A stretch of DNA of 64,000 bases from Melastoma dodecandrum (taxonomy: Eukaryota; Streptophyta; Magnoliopsida; Myrtales; Melastomataceae): NCBI GenBank assembly GCA_029817715.1, contig JARUPY010000292.1, positions 310,001-374,000 of the forward strand, given 5' to 3'. The position numbers were made by a program, and so were the translations under genes. Under the pieces are notes generated by a model. It was not told where the DNA came from, ran no database searches, and worked only from the letters and a program-made list of their open reading frames with translations. Positions within the stretch are counted from its first letter, which is position 1. Every line of letters starts with the position of its first letter. Shown here piece by piece: positions 8,520 to 17,641 of this stretch.

Positions 8520-9134
8520 ATGAACGCATTCGCCCCCACGGCAATCAAGGCGCCGGATGTCCTCTCGGCACGGCAGGAGCAGATCCTCGATGCCGCAGAA
8601 GCCTGCTTCGTCCGCAACGGTTTCCACCGCTCCAGCATGCAGGACCTCGCGCGCGAGGCGCGGATGAGCGCGCCGAACATCTACCGCTACTTCGACTCGA
8701 AAGAGGCGGTCCTGCTCGGCATGGCCGAGCGGGAGCGGCGGCGCGGACGGGAGCGGATCGAGGGGTTCGAACGAGCCGGCGACAAGCGCGCGGCCCTGAT
8801 GAGCGTGATCGAGCACTACCATCTGACCATCCCGCGCGAGGCCGCCATCCTGCGCGTCGAGCTCTGGTCCGAGGCCACGCGCAATCCGCCCATCGCCGCG
8901 ATTTTCCAGGAGCGCGAGACCCTCGGTCGCGCTTGGATGATCGGCGTCCTCTCGGCGATCGCCACGTCCCCGGATTGCGACGCGGAAGGGTTGTGCGACG
9001 CCATCGCCGCTCTTCTCAAGGGCGTCGTCGTCAGCCGCGCATTCCTGCCAGACTACGACCCGGCACCGGCCGTGGCACAGCTCAACGCTTTGATCGAAGC
9101 CGGGCTGGCGGGCCGGATAGCCGAAGTCCCGTAG
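8520..9134 (+). CDS. TetR/AcrR family transcriptional regulator 1
   Basis: 204 aa repressor-type protein. The TetR_N helix-turn-helix is at about residues 17-63 (ILDAAEACFVRNGFHRSSM, then LAREARMSAPNIYRYFDSKE). The C-terminal ligand domain has no recognised specificity. Frames open further upstream, but the start MNAFAPTAIKAPD places operator site 3 outside the coding region. The DNA-binding part is almost the same as in the TetR at 10419, so both may read the same sites. I infer it controls the beta-barrel, small membrane genes and efflux operon around it. Confidence 0.88.
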   Translation: MNAFAPTAIKAPDVLSARQEQILDAAEACFVRNGFHRSSMQDLAREARMSAPNIYRYFDSKEAVLLGMAERERRRGRERIEGFERAGDKRAALMSVIEHYHLTIPREAAILRVELWSEATRNPPIAAIFQERETLGRAWMIGVLSAIATSPDCDAEGLCDAIAALLKGVVVSRAFLPDYDPAPAVAQLNALIEAGLAGRIAEVP

Positions 9135-9286
9135 TCGGGGCCGGACCGGGTTCGTCCGGACCACCAACGGCGCTCCCGGTCTCTCGATCTGGTTCCATCG
9201 GCATGGACCGAGGGGGGCGGCATCGTGCCGAAATCCGGGGCTTCGCATCCTCGGAGACCTTCGTCGCAGCGAAGAGAACAGCACCC

Positions 9287-9865
9287 ATGTTACAGACGCA
9301 CCGATGCTCTGCCACCGTGATTGCCGCGATCGCGGGTATCACCATCTGCGGGTCCGAACGCGCTGCCGCGGCCGAACCGACTGGCACGTGGCTGACCGAG
9401 GACGGTCGCGCCCGGGTGCGCACGGAGCGCTGCGGAGCGCGGGATGACCGGGTCTGCGGCTACGTCGTTTGGGCGCGCAAGTCGGACGACGGGAACGCCA
9501 ACTCCCGCCTCGACAGCGAGAATCCGGACATGGGGAAGCGGAAGCGCCCGGTGCTCGGACACCAGATGATCCTCGGGCTCGCACCAAACGCGGAGCACCG
9601 CTACGAGGGCCGGATCTACAACGCCGATGACGGAAAGTCCTACGACGTGACGATCTGGAGCGAGTCGGCGGCCGCGCTCTCGGTTCGTGGCTGTATGCTC
9701 TCGTACCTTTGCCAGACCCAGACTTGGCGGCGCGTCACCGACACGGTTCCCGGCCAGCTGATCGGTCGGACGGATGGCCCGGGCGGTCCACGGGCAGACC
9801 GCGAATGGGCATACGCTGCCCCGGCGACGACGGGCAGCACGGTCCGGCCGAAGGTAGCCCCCTGA
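9287..9865 (+). CDS. DUF2147 secreted protein, intact copy
   Basis: 192 aa with signal peptide MLQTHRCSATVIAAIAGITI...AAA. The mature part opens with the family signature GTWLTEDGRARVRTERCG and continues through GHQMILGL, YEGRIYNADDGKSYDVTIW and GCMLSYLCQTQTWRR, the complete DUF2147 lipocalin-like fold with its cysteines. Periplasmic; function of the family is not established. A second, IS-disrupted copy is at 15490-17355, and alignment of the two defines the insertion. It lies between the two TetR genes. Confidence 0.85.
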   Translation: MLQTHRCSATVIAAIAGITICGSERAAAAEPTGTWLTEDGRARVRTERCGARDDRVCGYVVWARKSDDGNANSRLDSENPDMGKRKRPVLGHQMILGLAPNAEHRYEGRIYNADDGKSYDVTIWSESAAALSVRGCMLSYLCQTQTWRRVTDTVPGQLIGRTDGPGGPRADREWAYAAPATTGSTVRPKVAP

Positions 9866-10046
9866 TTCCCATCGTCTCCTTCCGCGCGATGATGGCGCTG
9901 TGCGTCGATCGACTTGCGCGGTCTCGAAATCATGGGTCCGGAGAGGATCCGTGATGCGTCGGCCGACCTGTGCAGCCCCCTCACACAGGTCGGCCGGTCG
10001 TTGTCGACTGAAATTTCACCTACTGCGCGAGCACGTCAACACGGCG

Positions 10047-10086
10047 AATGAACATTCATTGACATGAGAATGAATGTTCATTATGA
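10047..10086. promoter_or_regulatory. double operator, sites 4a/4b (TetR-type)
   Basis: Two copies of the palindromic core in opposite orientation: AATGAACATTCATT at 10047-10060 and its exact reverse complement AATGAATGTTCATT at 10069-10082. The second copy, extended to 10065-10086, aligns with sites 1-3 (arms match 8 of 11). The centres are 22 bp apart, two helical turns, which suits cooperative binding of two dimers. It is the promoter region of the efflux operon beginning at 10120. Confidence 0.65.
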
Positions 10087-10119
10087 ACGATTGAAACGAA
10101 GCACAAGTGGGAAGCTCGC

Positions 10120-10422
10120 ATGAACGACGGCTTGCTTTGCGGAATGGATGAGCGGGCTTCGCAGCCGACGCTCGAAGGTGTCCTCGGGTGGAGCTGGGCG
10201 CTGGCGCGGTCTACGTGCACTCCGGCGACCCTCATCCTCGGCATCGGTGTCGTCGTGACCTGGCTGGCGTTCATCACATGGACGGGGGCGGGGCCGGCGG
10301 GATGGCAGGCACAGCTCTGCGCGACGCTCGACCAGGGGCCCCGGTCCTGCCGGGAGACCAACCGCGGCAAGGACGAGAGCCGCATCGTGCCGCACGGGGC
10401 AGCTCTCGGGCATTCATCATGA
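10120..10422 (+). CDS. small membrane protein, first gene of the efflux operon
   Basis: 100 aa, ATG 10120 with GGGAAG upstream. One strong hydrophobic helix (TPATLILGIGVVVTWLAFITW) precedes a polar tail with two cysteines. Its TGA overlaps the TetR start as ATGA at 10419-10422, so the genes are probably translationally coupled. It could be an accessory subunit of the RND pump or a leader gene. No family recognised; the start is not certain. Confidence 0.5.
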   Translation: MNDGLLCGMDERASQPTLEGVLGWSWALARSTCTPATLILGIGVVVTWLAFITWTGAGPAGWQAQLCATLDQGPRSCRETNRGKDESRIVPHGAALGHSS

Positions 10423-11057
10423 CCATGGGCGCTGGAAACGTCGTCGATGTTCGCAGCGGCCATGCGGCTCGCCGCGAGGAGATCCTCGACGCCGCCGAAG
10501 CCTGCTTCGTCCGCAACGGCTTCCATCGCACGACGATGCTCGACTTGGCCCGCGAGGCCCGGATGACCGCAGGCAATTTCTACCGCTACTTCCCCTCGAA
10601 GGAGGCGCTCGTCCTCGGTCTCGCAGAGCGGGAGCGCGCACGCGGCGCGCGCATTGTCGCCGACATGAACCAGGACGGCGACCGTCGGGGGGCGCTTCTC
10701 GCGGTAATCGCCCGGCACTTCGTGTCGCTCACGCGCGACGCTGCGGTGCTGCGCGTGGACATCTGGTCCGAGGCCACGCGCAATCCGGCCATCGCGGCGA
10801 TGCACGAACGTGCCGAGGCAGACGCACGCGTATGGTTCGTCGACGCGTTCGCGGCTCTGGCGACCTCGCCGTCCTGCGACCCGGACGGGCTCTACGCCCT
10901 CATCGAACCTCTGATGAAGGGCATCGTCGTCGGGCGCGCGTTGACACCGGCCTACGATCCAACGGCCTCGGTCGCCCATCTCCACGCCCTGCTCGACGCT
11001 GGCTTGGACGGTCGCCTACCCCGCGCGCGCGCACATGATCCGGAGACAGATCGATGA
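10419..11057 (+). CDS. TetR/AcrR family transcriptional regulator 2
   Basis: 212 aa, start MTMGAGNVVDVRSG. The helix-turn-helix (ILDAAEACFVRNGFHRTTM, then LAREARMTAGNFYRYFPSKE) differs from regulator 1 at only a few positions, and the C-terminal domains are also alignable (LRVDIWSEATRNP). It overlaps the previous gene and the adaptor gene downstream (ATGA at 11054-11057), so it is made with the pump it presumably represses. The double operator lies 330-370 bp upstream. Confidence 0.88.
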   Translation: MTMGAGNVVDVRSGHAARREEILDAAEACFVRNGFHRTTMLDLAREARMTAGNFYRYFPSKEALVLGLAERERARGARIVADMNQDGDRRGALLAVIARHFVSLTRDAAVLRVDIWSEATRNPAIAAMHERAEADARVWFVDAFAALATSPSCDPDGLYALIEPLMKGIVVGRALTPAYDPTASVAHLHALLDAGLDGRLPRARAHDPETDR

Positions 11058-12295
11058 CGGCGCCGTTCAATCGTGGCGGGATCGCCGTGTTCCTCCTCGG
11101 CCTTGGGCTGATGTCGCCTGCCGCGGTATCACAGACCTCCTCTACCGCGTCCGCCCGGGTGATGCCCGGCCCCGCGGTCAGCGTGGTGGAAGCCGTCCGG
11201 CGCGAGATCGTCGAGAGCGCCGTTGTCACCGGCACCTTGGTCCCGCGCGACGAGATCCTGGTCACCCCCGAGATCGACGGCTTCCGCGTCACCGAGGTTC
11301 TGGTCGAAGAGGGCGCGCGCGTCCAGCGCGGACAGGTGCTGGCGCGGCTGTCACACGACCTGATCGACCGGCAGATCGCTCAGCAGGATGCACTCGTGAC
11401 CAAGGCGACGGCGTCGGTTCCGCAGGCGGAGAGCAACATCGAGCAGGCCGAGGCCGCCGCGATCGAGGCCCGTCTCGGGCTCGAGCGGGCGCAGTCGCTG
11501 ATGAAGACCGGCAACACCACCGCCGTGGTGATGGAAGGGCGCACATCGACCCTGCGTCAGGCCGAGAGCCGGCTGGCTTTCGCACGCAACGGCTTAGACA
11601 TCGCCAAGGCGGACCTCGCTCAGGCGAAGGCGGTACGGGACGAGCTGGCGCTGCGACTCGCCCGCACCGAGGTCCGGGCGCCCGTCGCCGGCATCGTCAG
11701 CCGCCGCACGGCCCGCGTCGGCATCACCGCTTCGGCATCGGCCGAGCCGCTGTTTCGCCTGATCGCTCGCGGCGAAATCGAGCTGGAGGGCGAGGTGGTC
11801 GAGACCAAACTTCCGCTCCTGCGCGAGGGCAGTCCCGCTTGGATCGAGATCGGTGACGGCGTGCGCATCCAGGGCAGCGTCCGTGCGGTCTATCCGGAGG
11901 TCGACAAGGCCACCCGGCTCGGCAAGGTCCGCGTCCGACTCGATGCGGATCCGCGGCTGCGCATCGGTGCTTTCGCCAGCGGTGGGGTCGAGATCGCCCG
12001 TACCCGCGATGTGACCGTGCCGCAGGCGTCTGTCCTTTACGGTGGCCCGCAGCGCAGCAGCGTCCTCGTGGTCGTCGGCGATCGGGTCGAGGCGCGGACC
12101 GTCAAGATCGGGCTCTCCGACGACGACGATATCGAGATCCGCTCCGGCTTGGCGGATGGGGAGCGGGTCGTAGCCCGCGCCGGCAGCTTCCTGCGCGATG
12201 GCGACCGCGTCCGGCCCATGCTGGAGTTCAGGTCGGCCCCCGTCGTGGCGAGCATGCCCTCGCCGCGGGACAGGGTGGATGCTGTCGACCCCTGA
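11054..12295 (+). CDS. RND efflux periplasmic adaptor subunit
   Basis: 413 aa membrane-fusion protein. A signal sequence (IAVFLLGLGLMSPAAVS) is followed by the split lipoyl domain (EIDGFRVTEVLVEEGARVQRGQVLARL and the matching half TEVRAPVAGIVSRRTARVG), a helical hairpin between them, and beta-barrel and membrane-proximal domains. It bridges the pump encoded next to an outer-membrane channel; no outer-membrane factor gene is in this operon, so one must be supplied elsewhere. Coupled to TetR 2 by an ATGA overlap. Confidence 0.9.
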   Translation: MTAPFNRGGIAVFLLGLGLMSPAAVSQTSSTASARVMPGPAVSVVEAVRREIVESAVVTGTLVPRDEILVTPEIDGFRVTEVLVEEGARVQRGQVLARLSHDLIDRQIAQQDALVTKATASVPQAESNIEQAEAAAIEARLGLERAQSLMKTGNTTAVVMEGRTSTLRQAESRLAFARNGLDIAKADLAQAKAVRDELALRLARTEVRAPVAGIVSRRTARVGITASASAEPLFRLIARGEIELEGEVVETKLPLLREGSPAWIEIGDGVRIQGSVRAVYPEVDKATRLGKVRVRLDADPRLRIGAFASGGVEIARTRDVTVPQASVLYGGPQRSSVLVVVGDRVEARTVKIGLSDDDDIEIRSGLADGERVVARAGSFLRDGDRVRPMLEFRSAPVVASMPSPRDRVDAVDP

Positions 12296-12361
12296 GTGGC
12301 CGGAGATCGATCGTTCGTCTCACCCGACTCCCCTCCACCCCCCGTCCGATGGGTAGCCCCG

Positions 12362-15300
12362 ATGCGCCTGAACGTCTCGGCTTACGCGATCAGCAAGCCG
12401 ATCGCACCCATCGTCCTGTTCTCGGTGTTGATCGTGCTCGGCCTCGTCAGCTTCCGTGGGCTGGCCGTGACGAAGATGCCTAACGTCGACGTGCCGATCG
12501 TCTCGGTGACCATCACCCAGTCCGGCGCGGCGCCGTCCGAGTTACAGAACCAAGTCACCAAGTGGGTCGAGGATTCGATCAGCGGAGTGCGCGGGATCAA
12601 GCACATCACCTCGGCGATCACCGAGGGTTCCTCGGTGACGACCGTCGAGTTCCGGTTGGAGGTGAACAGCGACCGCGCCGTCAACGACGTGAAGGATGCA
12701 ATCTCGAAGGTGCGCATCAACCTGCCGCGCACCATCGACGAGCCGGTGATCCAGCGCGTCGAGATCACCGGCCTGCCGATCCTCACCTACGGGGTGACGG
12801 CGCCAGCGATGACCCCGGCCGACCTGTCGTGGTTCGTCGAGGACAAGGTCGCCCGCGGGCTCCAGGGGGTGAAGGGCGTGGGCGGCGTAGAGCGCCTCGG
12901 CGGGGTCGCCCGGGAGATGCAGGTCACGCTTCAGCCCGACCGGCTGCTGGCGCTGGGCATCACCGCGGCGGACATCAACGCACAGCTTCGCCTGACCTCG
13001 GCCGACATGGCGGGCGGGCGCGGCGAGGTCGGCGGGCGCGAGCAGTCGATCCGCACGCTCGCCGCCTCCCGCACGGTGCGCGACCTGAAGGCGACGGCCA
13101 TCGTCCTGCCCGGCGGCCGCAAGGTCCGCCTCGACGATCTCGCGACCGTCACCGACGGGATCGAGGAGGCGCGCACCTTCGCCCGGTTCGACGGCCGGCC
13201 CGTCGTGGCCTTCGCGGTCTCCCGCGGCAGCGGCGCCAGCGATGCCGAGGTCGCCGCCGGCGTCGAGAGGAAGATCGCCACGTTCAAGGTAGACTATCCC
13301 GACATCCGCTTCGAGCTGATCGACTCCTCGGTCGCCTCGACCATCGGCAGCTACGACTCGGCCATGCACACCCTGATCGAGGGGGCGGTGCTCGCCGTGT
13401 TGGTCGTCTTCCTGTTCCTGCGCGACTGGCGGGCGACGCTTATCGCCGCCGTGGCGCTGCCCCTTTCGGTCTTCCCGACCTTCTGGGCGATGGATGCCCT
13501 CGGCTTCACCCTGAACGGCATCAGCCTGCTCGCCGTCACCCTCGTGACCGGCATCCTCGTGGACGACGCCATCGTCGAGATCGAGAACATCGTCCGGCAC
13601 ATGCGGATGGGCAAATCCCCGTATCGCGCCGCCATCGAGGGGGCCGACGAGATCGGCCTCGCGGTCATCGCCATCACCGCGACGCTGATCGCGGTCTTCG
13701 CACCGGTCTCATTCATGGGTGGCATCGCCGGGCGCTACTTCATCCAGTTTGGCCTCACCATCGCGGTCTCGGTCTTCATGTCGCTGCTGGTGGCGCGGCT
13801 GATCACGCCGATGCTCGCCGCCTACTTCCTGCGGGACCACGGCCACGCCGAGGCGCGTGAAGGGCCGGTGATGCGCGCCTACGGCCGGCTCGTGGGCTGG
13901 TCTGTGCGCCATCGGATCGTCACGCTGATCGTCGGGCTCGGCCTGTTCGCCGGGTCCCTCGCCTCCACCGCCCTGCTCCCCTCGGGCTTCGTGCCGAAGC
14001 AGGACAGCGCCCGCACGCTGGTCGCGGTCGAGCTGGCACCGGGCGCGAAGCTCGCCGACACCATCGCCGTGACCGATCGGGTCGTCGCGCGGATCCGCTC
14101 GCTGCCGGACGTCGTCTCGATCTTCACCGACGGCGGCCGGCAGGCCGGCGGCAAGAAGGAGACCCGGCTGGCGACGCTCACGGTCAACCTCACGCCGAAA
14201 TCCCGTCGGTCCAAGACCCAGGCGACCCTGGAGACCGAGATCGCCGCCCTGATCGCCCAGGAGCCCGATATCCGATCCTGGACCCTGCGGGACAACGGCC
14301 AGCGCGACCTCGCCCTCGTGGTCGGCGGGCCGGACGCGGAGGTGGTCGCGGACGTGGCGGCGCGCCTACAGCGCGACATGGCCGCCATACCGCACCTAGT
14401 GGCGGTGATGTCGACGGCGCCGCTCGACCGGACGGAGGTGCGCATCCGCCCCAGGACGGAGGCGGCCGCCGATCTCGGCGTCTCCACGAGCGTCATCGCC
14501 GATACGGTGCGGGTCGGCACGATCGGCGACATCGGCCTGAACCTCGCCAAGTTCAACGCCGGCGACCGGCTCGTGCCGATCCGCGTGCAACTGCCCGAGA
14601 GCGCCCGTGGGGCGATCTCCCGGTTGGAGAACCTGAAGGTGCCGGCGAGGAACGGATCCGCCGTTCCGCTCGCCGCCGTGGCCGACGTCGAGATGGATCG
14701 GGGGCCCGGCGCCATCGACCGCTATGATCGAGCCGTGCGCATCGCCGTCGAGGCCAATATGGCGGGTTCGGACGCCCTCGGCTCCCTGATCGCTCAGGCG
14801 ATGCAGACACCCACCGCCAAGTCCCTGCCCCCCGGCGTGACCATCCGCCAAGTCGGCGACGCCGAGATCATGGGTGAGGTGTTCTCGGGCTTCCTGATGG
14901 CGATGGGGGCCGGGATCATGATGGTCTACGCCGTTCTCGTGTTGCTGTTCGGCTCGTTCCTGCAGCCGCTGACCATCGTGTTCTCCCTGCCGCTGTCGAT
15001 CGGCGGCGCCATCCTCGGGCTCCTGATCTTCGGCAGGCCGATCTCGATGCCGGTGGTGATCGGCATCTTGATGCTGATGGGGCTGGTGACGAAGAACGCG
15101 ATCATGCTGGTCGACTTCGCCGTCGAGGAAATGCGCCACGGGGTCGACCGTGTGACCGCGATCGTCGATGCCGGCCGGAAGCGGGCGAGGCCTATCGTGA
15201 TGACGACCATCGCGATGGCTGCCGGCATGGTCCCCTCGGCGATGGCGCTCGGGGTCGGCGGCGAGTTCCGGGCACCGATGGCGGTGGCGGTCATCGCCGG

Positions 15301-15457
15301 CCTGATCGTCTCGACCCTGCTCTCCCTGGTCTTCGTGCCGGCGGTCTTCCTGCTGATGGACAGCCTGTCGGTCGTGCTCGGGCGTGTTCTCGGCCGCTTC
15401 GTCGGCCCCCGCGACGAGCCGTCGAGGCAACATTCTGCCACGCACGGCGTCGGTTGA
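12362..15457 (+). CDS. RND-family efflux permease (AcrB-like)
   Basis: 1031 aa proton-driven inner-membrane pump. Two repeats each with a long periplasmic loop; the proton-relay aspartates are at residues 401-402 in GILVDDAIVEIENIV, and the second-half helices are seen at VTKNAIMLVDFAVEEMRHG. I use ATG 12362 (MRLNVSAYAISKPIAP), where family similarity begins; GTG 12296 directly after the adaptor stop is also open. Substrate class cannot be told from sequence. Regulated presumably by the TetR pair. Confidence 0.92.
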   Translation: MRLNVSAYAISKPIAPIVLFSVLIVLGLVSFRGLAVTKMPNVDVPIVSVTITQSGAAPSELQNQVTKWVEDSISGVRGIKHITSAITEGSSVTTVEFRLEVNSDRAVNDVKDAISKVRINLPRTIDEPVIQRVEITGLPILTYGVTAPAMTPADLSWFVEDKVARGLQGVKGVGGVERLGGVAREMQVTLQPDRLLALGITAADINAQLRLTSADMAGGRGEVGGREQSIRTLAASRTVRDLKATAIVLPGGRKVRLDDLATVTDGIEEARTFARFDGRPVVAFAVSRGSGASDAEVAAGVERKIATFKVDYPDIRFELIDSSVASTIGSYDSAMHTLIEGAVLAVLVVFLFLRDWRATLIAAVALPLSVFPTFWAMDALGFTLNGISLLAVTLVTGILVDDAIVEIENIVRHMRMGKSPYRAAIEGADEIGLAVIAITATLIAVFAPVSFMGGIAGRYFIQFGLTIAVSVFMSLLVARLITPMLAAYFLRDHGHAEAREGPVMRAYGRLVGWSVRHRIVTLIVGLGLFAGSLASTALLPSGFVPKQDSARTLVAVELAPGAKLADTIAVTDRVVARIRSLPDVVSIFTDGGRQAGGKKETRLATLTVNLTPKSRRSKTQATLETEIAALIAQEPDIRSWTLRDNGQRDLALVVGGPDAEVVADVAARLQRDMAAIPHLVAVMSTAPLDRTEVRIRPRTEAAADLGVSTSVIADTVRVGTIGDIGLNLAKFNAGDRLVPIRVQLPESARGAISRLENLKVPARNGSAVPLAAVADVEMDRGPGAIDRYDRAVRIAVEANMAGSDALGSLIAQAMQTPTAKSLPPGVTIRQVGDAEIMGEVFSGFLMAMGAGIMMVYAVLVLLFGSFLQPLTIVFSLPLSIGGAILGLLIFGRPISMPVVIGILMLMGLVTKNAIMLVDFAVEEMRHGVDRVTAIVDAGRKRARPIVMTTIAMAAGMVPSAMALGVGGEFRAPMAVAVIAGLIVSTLLSLVFVPAVFLLMDSLSVVLGRVLGRFVGPRDEPSRQHSATHGVG

Positions 15458-15946
15458 GGCCGTTCGGCGCTGCTTACCGATAAGGACCCATGATTTTGAT
15501 CCCCACCCGCTTTGCTACAATCGCCCTACTGGGTCTCGCAGCGACCGCAGGGGCGCGTTGCGACATGGCGCAGGCCGCGGAGCCGTCCGGCACCTGGCAG
15601 ACCGAGGACGGTCGCGCGCGCATCCGCACCGAACGCTGTGGCTCGGATCCTACCCGCCTGTGCGGCTTCGTCGTCTGGGGGAAGGAGCCCCTGGACGAGA
15701 CCGGCAAACCGAAGGTCGACCGCTACAACCCGAACCCGGCCAAGCAGGCTCGACCGCAGCTCGGCCACCAGTTGCTGTCTGGATTGAAACAGAATGCCGA
15801 GGGTCGGTTCGAGGGCAAGATCTACAATGCTGACAACGGCAAGTTCTACGACGTGACGGTGTGGAGCGACCAGTCGTCGGCGCTAGTGGTGTGGAGTTGA
15901 CCCGGTCTTGTGGAGCCCTTCAGACTTTCCGCACGAGGTGCGCTCC

Positions 15947-16270
15947 ATGCCTCATACACGCCCGCCCTACGCCCCCGAGTTCCGCCGCCAGATGGTCGAA
16001 TTGGTCCGTGCCGGACGCGACCCGGCCGATCTCGCCCGCGAGTTCGAGCCCTCCGCCCAGGCCATCCGCAACTGGGTCGCTCAAGCCGACCGCGGTGAGA
16101 GCCGTGGCGCCTCCAAGAATGACGTCCTGACGCTCGCCGAGCGGGAGGAACTGGCCCGTCTACGCCGCGAGGTGCGGCAGCTTCGGGTGGAGCGCGACAT
16201 TCTCTCTCGAGCGGCGGCCTGGTTCGCACGCGAAACCGGCGCTGTGCCGTCCGGATCTTCCGGTTCATGA
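15947..16270 (+). CDS. IS3-family transposase OrfA (copy A)
   Basis: 107 aa. N-terminal helix-turn-helix of the IS3 OrfA type (YAPEFRRQMVELVRAGRD, then AIRNWVAQADRG) and a leucine-zipper-like C-terminal part (LARLRREVRQLRVERDILSRAAAWF). It binds the element ends. Its stop overlaps the OrfB start as ATGA at 16267-16270; the OrfA-OrfB fusion is normally made by -1 frameshifting. Confidence 0.88.
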   Translation: MPHTRPPYAPEFRRQMVELVRAGRDPADLAREFEPSAQAIRNWVAQADRGESRGASKNDVLTLAEREELARLRREVRQLRVERDILSRAAAWFARETGAVPSGSSGS

Positions 16271-17118
16271 GCGCGAACCAGGCCGTCTTCCCCATTGCGG
16301 CCATGGTACGCGTGCTCGGCGTGTCGGAGGCCGGCTATCACGCTTGGCGGCAGCGCGCGCCCTCTGTCCGTGCCGTGGCGGATGCCGCTTTGTTGAAGCA
16401 GATCCGCACCGCTCACGCTGGGTCGGGCGAGATTTACGGTGCGCCGCGCGTGCACGCCACGCTGGCGGCACAGGGCGCACGACACGGACGCAAGCGCATT
16501 GCGCGGCTGATGCGCGAGGCGGGCCTTGTCGGCGTCAGCCGCCGGCACGGAGGCGTCGTGACCACTCGACGCGACCGGGAGGCTCGCCCCGCGCCCGATC
16601 TCGTGGACCGCAACTTCTCGGCCGAGGCCCCCAACCAGCTCTGGATAGGTGACATCACCTACGTGCCGACGGCGGCCGGCTTCCTCTACCTCGCTGTGGT
16701 GGTTGACGCCTGGAGCCGGCGCGTCGTGGGCTGGTCAATGGCCAACCACCTGCGCTCGGAATTGGTGCTGGACGCCCTGGAGATGGCCGTCACGCAGCGC
16801 AAGCCGCGCGATGTGATCCATCATTCCGACCGGGGATCGCAATACACGTCGCTGGCCTTCGGCAACCGCTGCCGGGAGGCGGGCGTGCGCCCCTCGATGG
16901 GCTCGGTGGGCGACGCTTCTGACAACGCCATGGGCGAGAGCTTCTTCGCCACCCTCGAATGCGAGTTGCTGGATCGCCGCCGCTTCGCCTCTCAGGCTGA
17001 GGCACGCGTGGCCTGCTTCAGCTTCATCGAGGGATGGTACAACCCCGTCCGCCTACACTCCGCGCTCGGTTATCGCTCACCCATCTGCTACGAACAGGAG
17101 ATGCTCGCCGACCCCTGA
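16267..17118 (+). CDS. IS3-family transposase OrfB (copy A)
   Basis: 283 aa with HTH_21 region (GSGEIYGAPRVHATL) and the rve integrase core. The DDE triad is visible as [21 protein letters not shown] and NAMGESFFATLECELL, with the K/R-rich tail and WYNPVRLHSALGY. Length and motifs are complete, so it is probably functional. Confidence 0.92.
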   Translation: MSANQAVFPIAAMVRVLGVSEAGYHAWRQRAPSVRAVADAALLKQIRTAHAGSGEIYGAPRVHATLAAQGARHGRKRIARLMREAGLVGVSRRHGGVVTTRRDREARPAPDLVDRNFSAEAPNQLWIGDITYVPTAAGFLYLAVVVDAWSRRVVGWSMANHLRSELVLDALEMAVTQRKPRDVIHHSDRGSQYTSLAFGNRCREAGVRPSMGSVGDASDNAMGESFFATLECELLDRRRFASQAEARVACFSFIEGWYNPVRLHSALGYRSPICYEQEMLADP

Positions 17119-17598
17119 TCCGCAAGCGTTCCACCGCTCCACCAAAACGGGTCAACTCCAGTGAAGGGATGCATGCTCGCGCTGTTCTGCGGCTCGCAGA
17201 GATGGTCGCGCGTTGCGGACGTAGCGCCCGGCCAACTCCAGGGGGTAACCGACGCACCTGACGGCCCACGCTCTGATCCGGAATGGGCAGCTAAGACCAC
17301 ATCGGCCGGTAGCATTTCGACGCATAAGGGACGGCCAGCGGCGCAGCCGCATTGAGAGCAGTTCCCCTCAAACGATGCGCTCGATCAAAACTCGTGGTTC
17401 CCGGCCCACTCGCGATCACCCCCATACAGATCGGTCGCTCGTGAGTCGCGGATGGCCAGGGGCCATGTGTTGGTTCCGTAAGCTGCCCTTATGCGAACGG
17501 CATGAGGGAGTGAGGACGCTGCCTCTCACCACGCGAAAGGGAGCCCTTCTAATCCATGAGCGGGCATACCGATGGCCGCGTCGGGTTCAAAAATGATC

Positions 17599-17630
17599 TA
17601 TACATGATACATTGCTGCATACAGTGTATA
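17599..17630. promoter_or_regulatory. inverted repeat upstream of the XRE regulator
   Basis: TATACA at 17599-17604 and TGTATA at 17625-17630 form an inverted pair in an AT-rich segment just before the start at 17642. This is a likely autoregulatory operator and promoter of the small regulator (inference from position and symmetry). The preceding gap 17356-17598 holds nothing recognised. Confidence 0.45.
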
Positions 17631-17641
17631 AGATAGAGATC

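Larger units (their letters stand above)
15892..17160 (+). mobile_element. IS3-family insertion sequence (copy A), 1269 bp
   Basis: Terminal inverted repeats TGGAGTTGACCCG (left) and CGGGTCAACTCCA (right), continuing imperfectly inward. A 3-bp target duplication GTG is at 15889-15891 and 17161-17163. It carries two overlapping frames, orfA and orfB. All parts look intact, so the element may be active. Confidence 0.92.
15490..17355 (+). pseudogene. DUF2147 secreted protein, disrupted by an IS3-family element
   Basis: The 5' part (15490-15891) encodes a signal peptide and the DUF2147 signature GTWQTEDGRARIRTERCG through FYDVTVWSDQSSALVV. The 3' part resumes at 17161 as KGCMLALFCGSQRWSRV and runs to the stop at 17355. 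Removing 15892-17163 (element plus one GTG duplication) restores an uninterrupted frame that aligns throughout with the intact paralogue at 9287. The gene is therefore a recent knockout. It sat directly behind the RND pump. Confidence 0.88.

Noticed and set aside
12542..13860. Long frames on both strands inside the RND pump gene
   Set aside because: Arg/Gly/Asp-rich low-complexity translations that are shadows of the pump reading frame.
17390..17440. tRNA-like TGGTTCCCGGCCC stretch
   Set aside because: No acceptor, D or anticodon stems can be formed around it.
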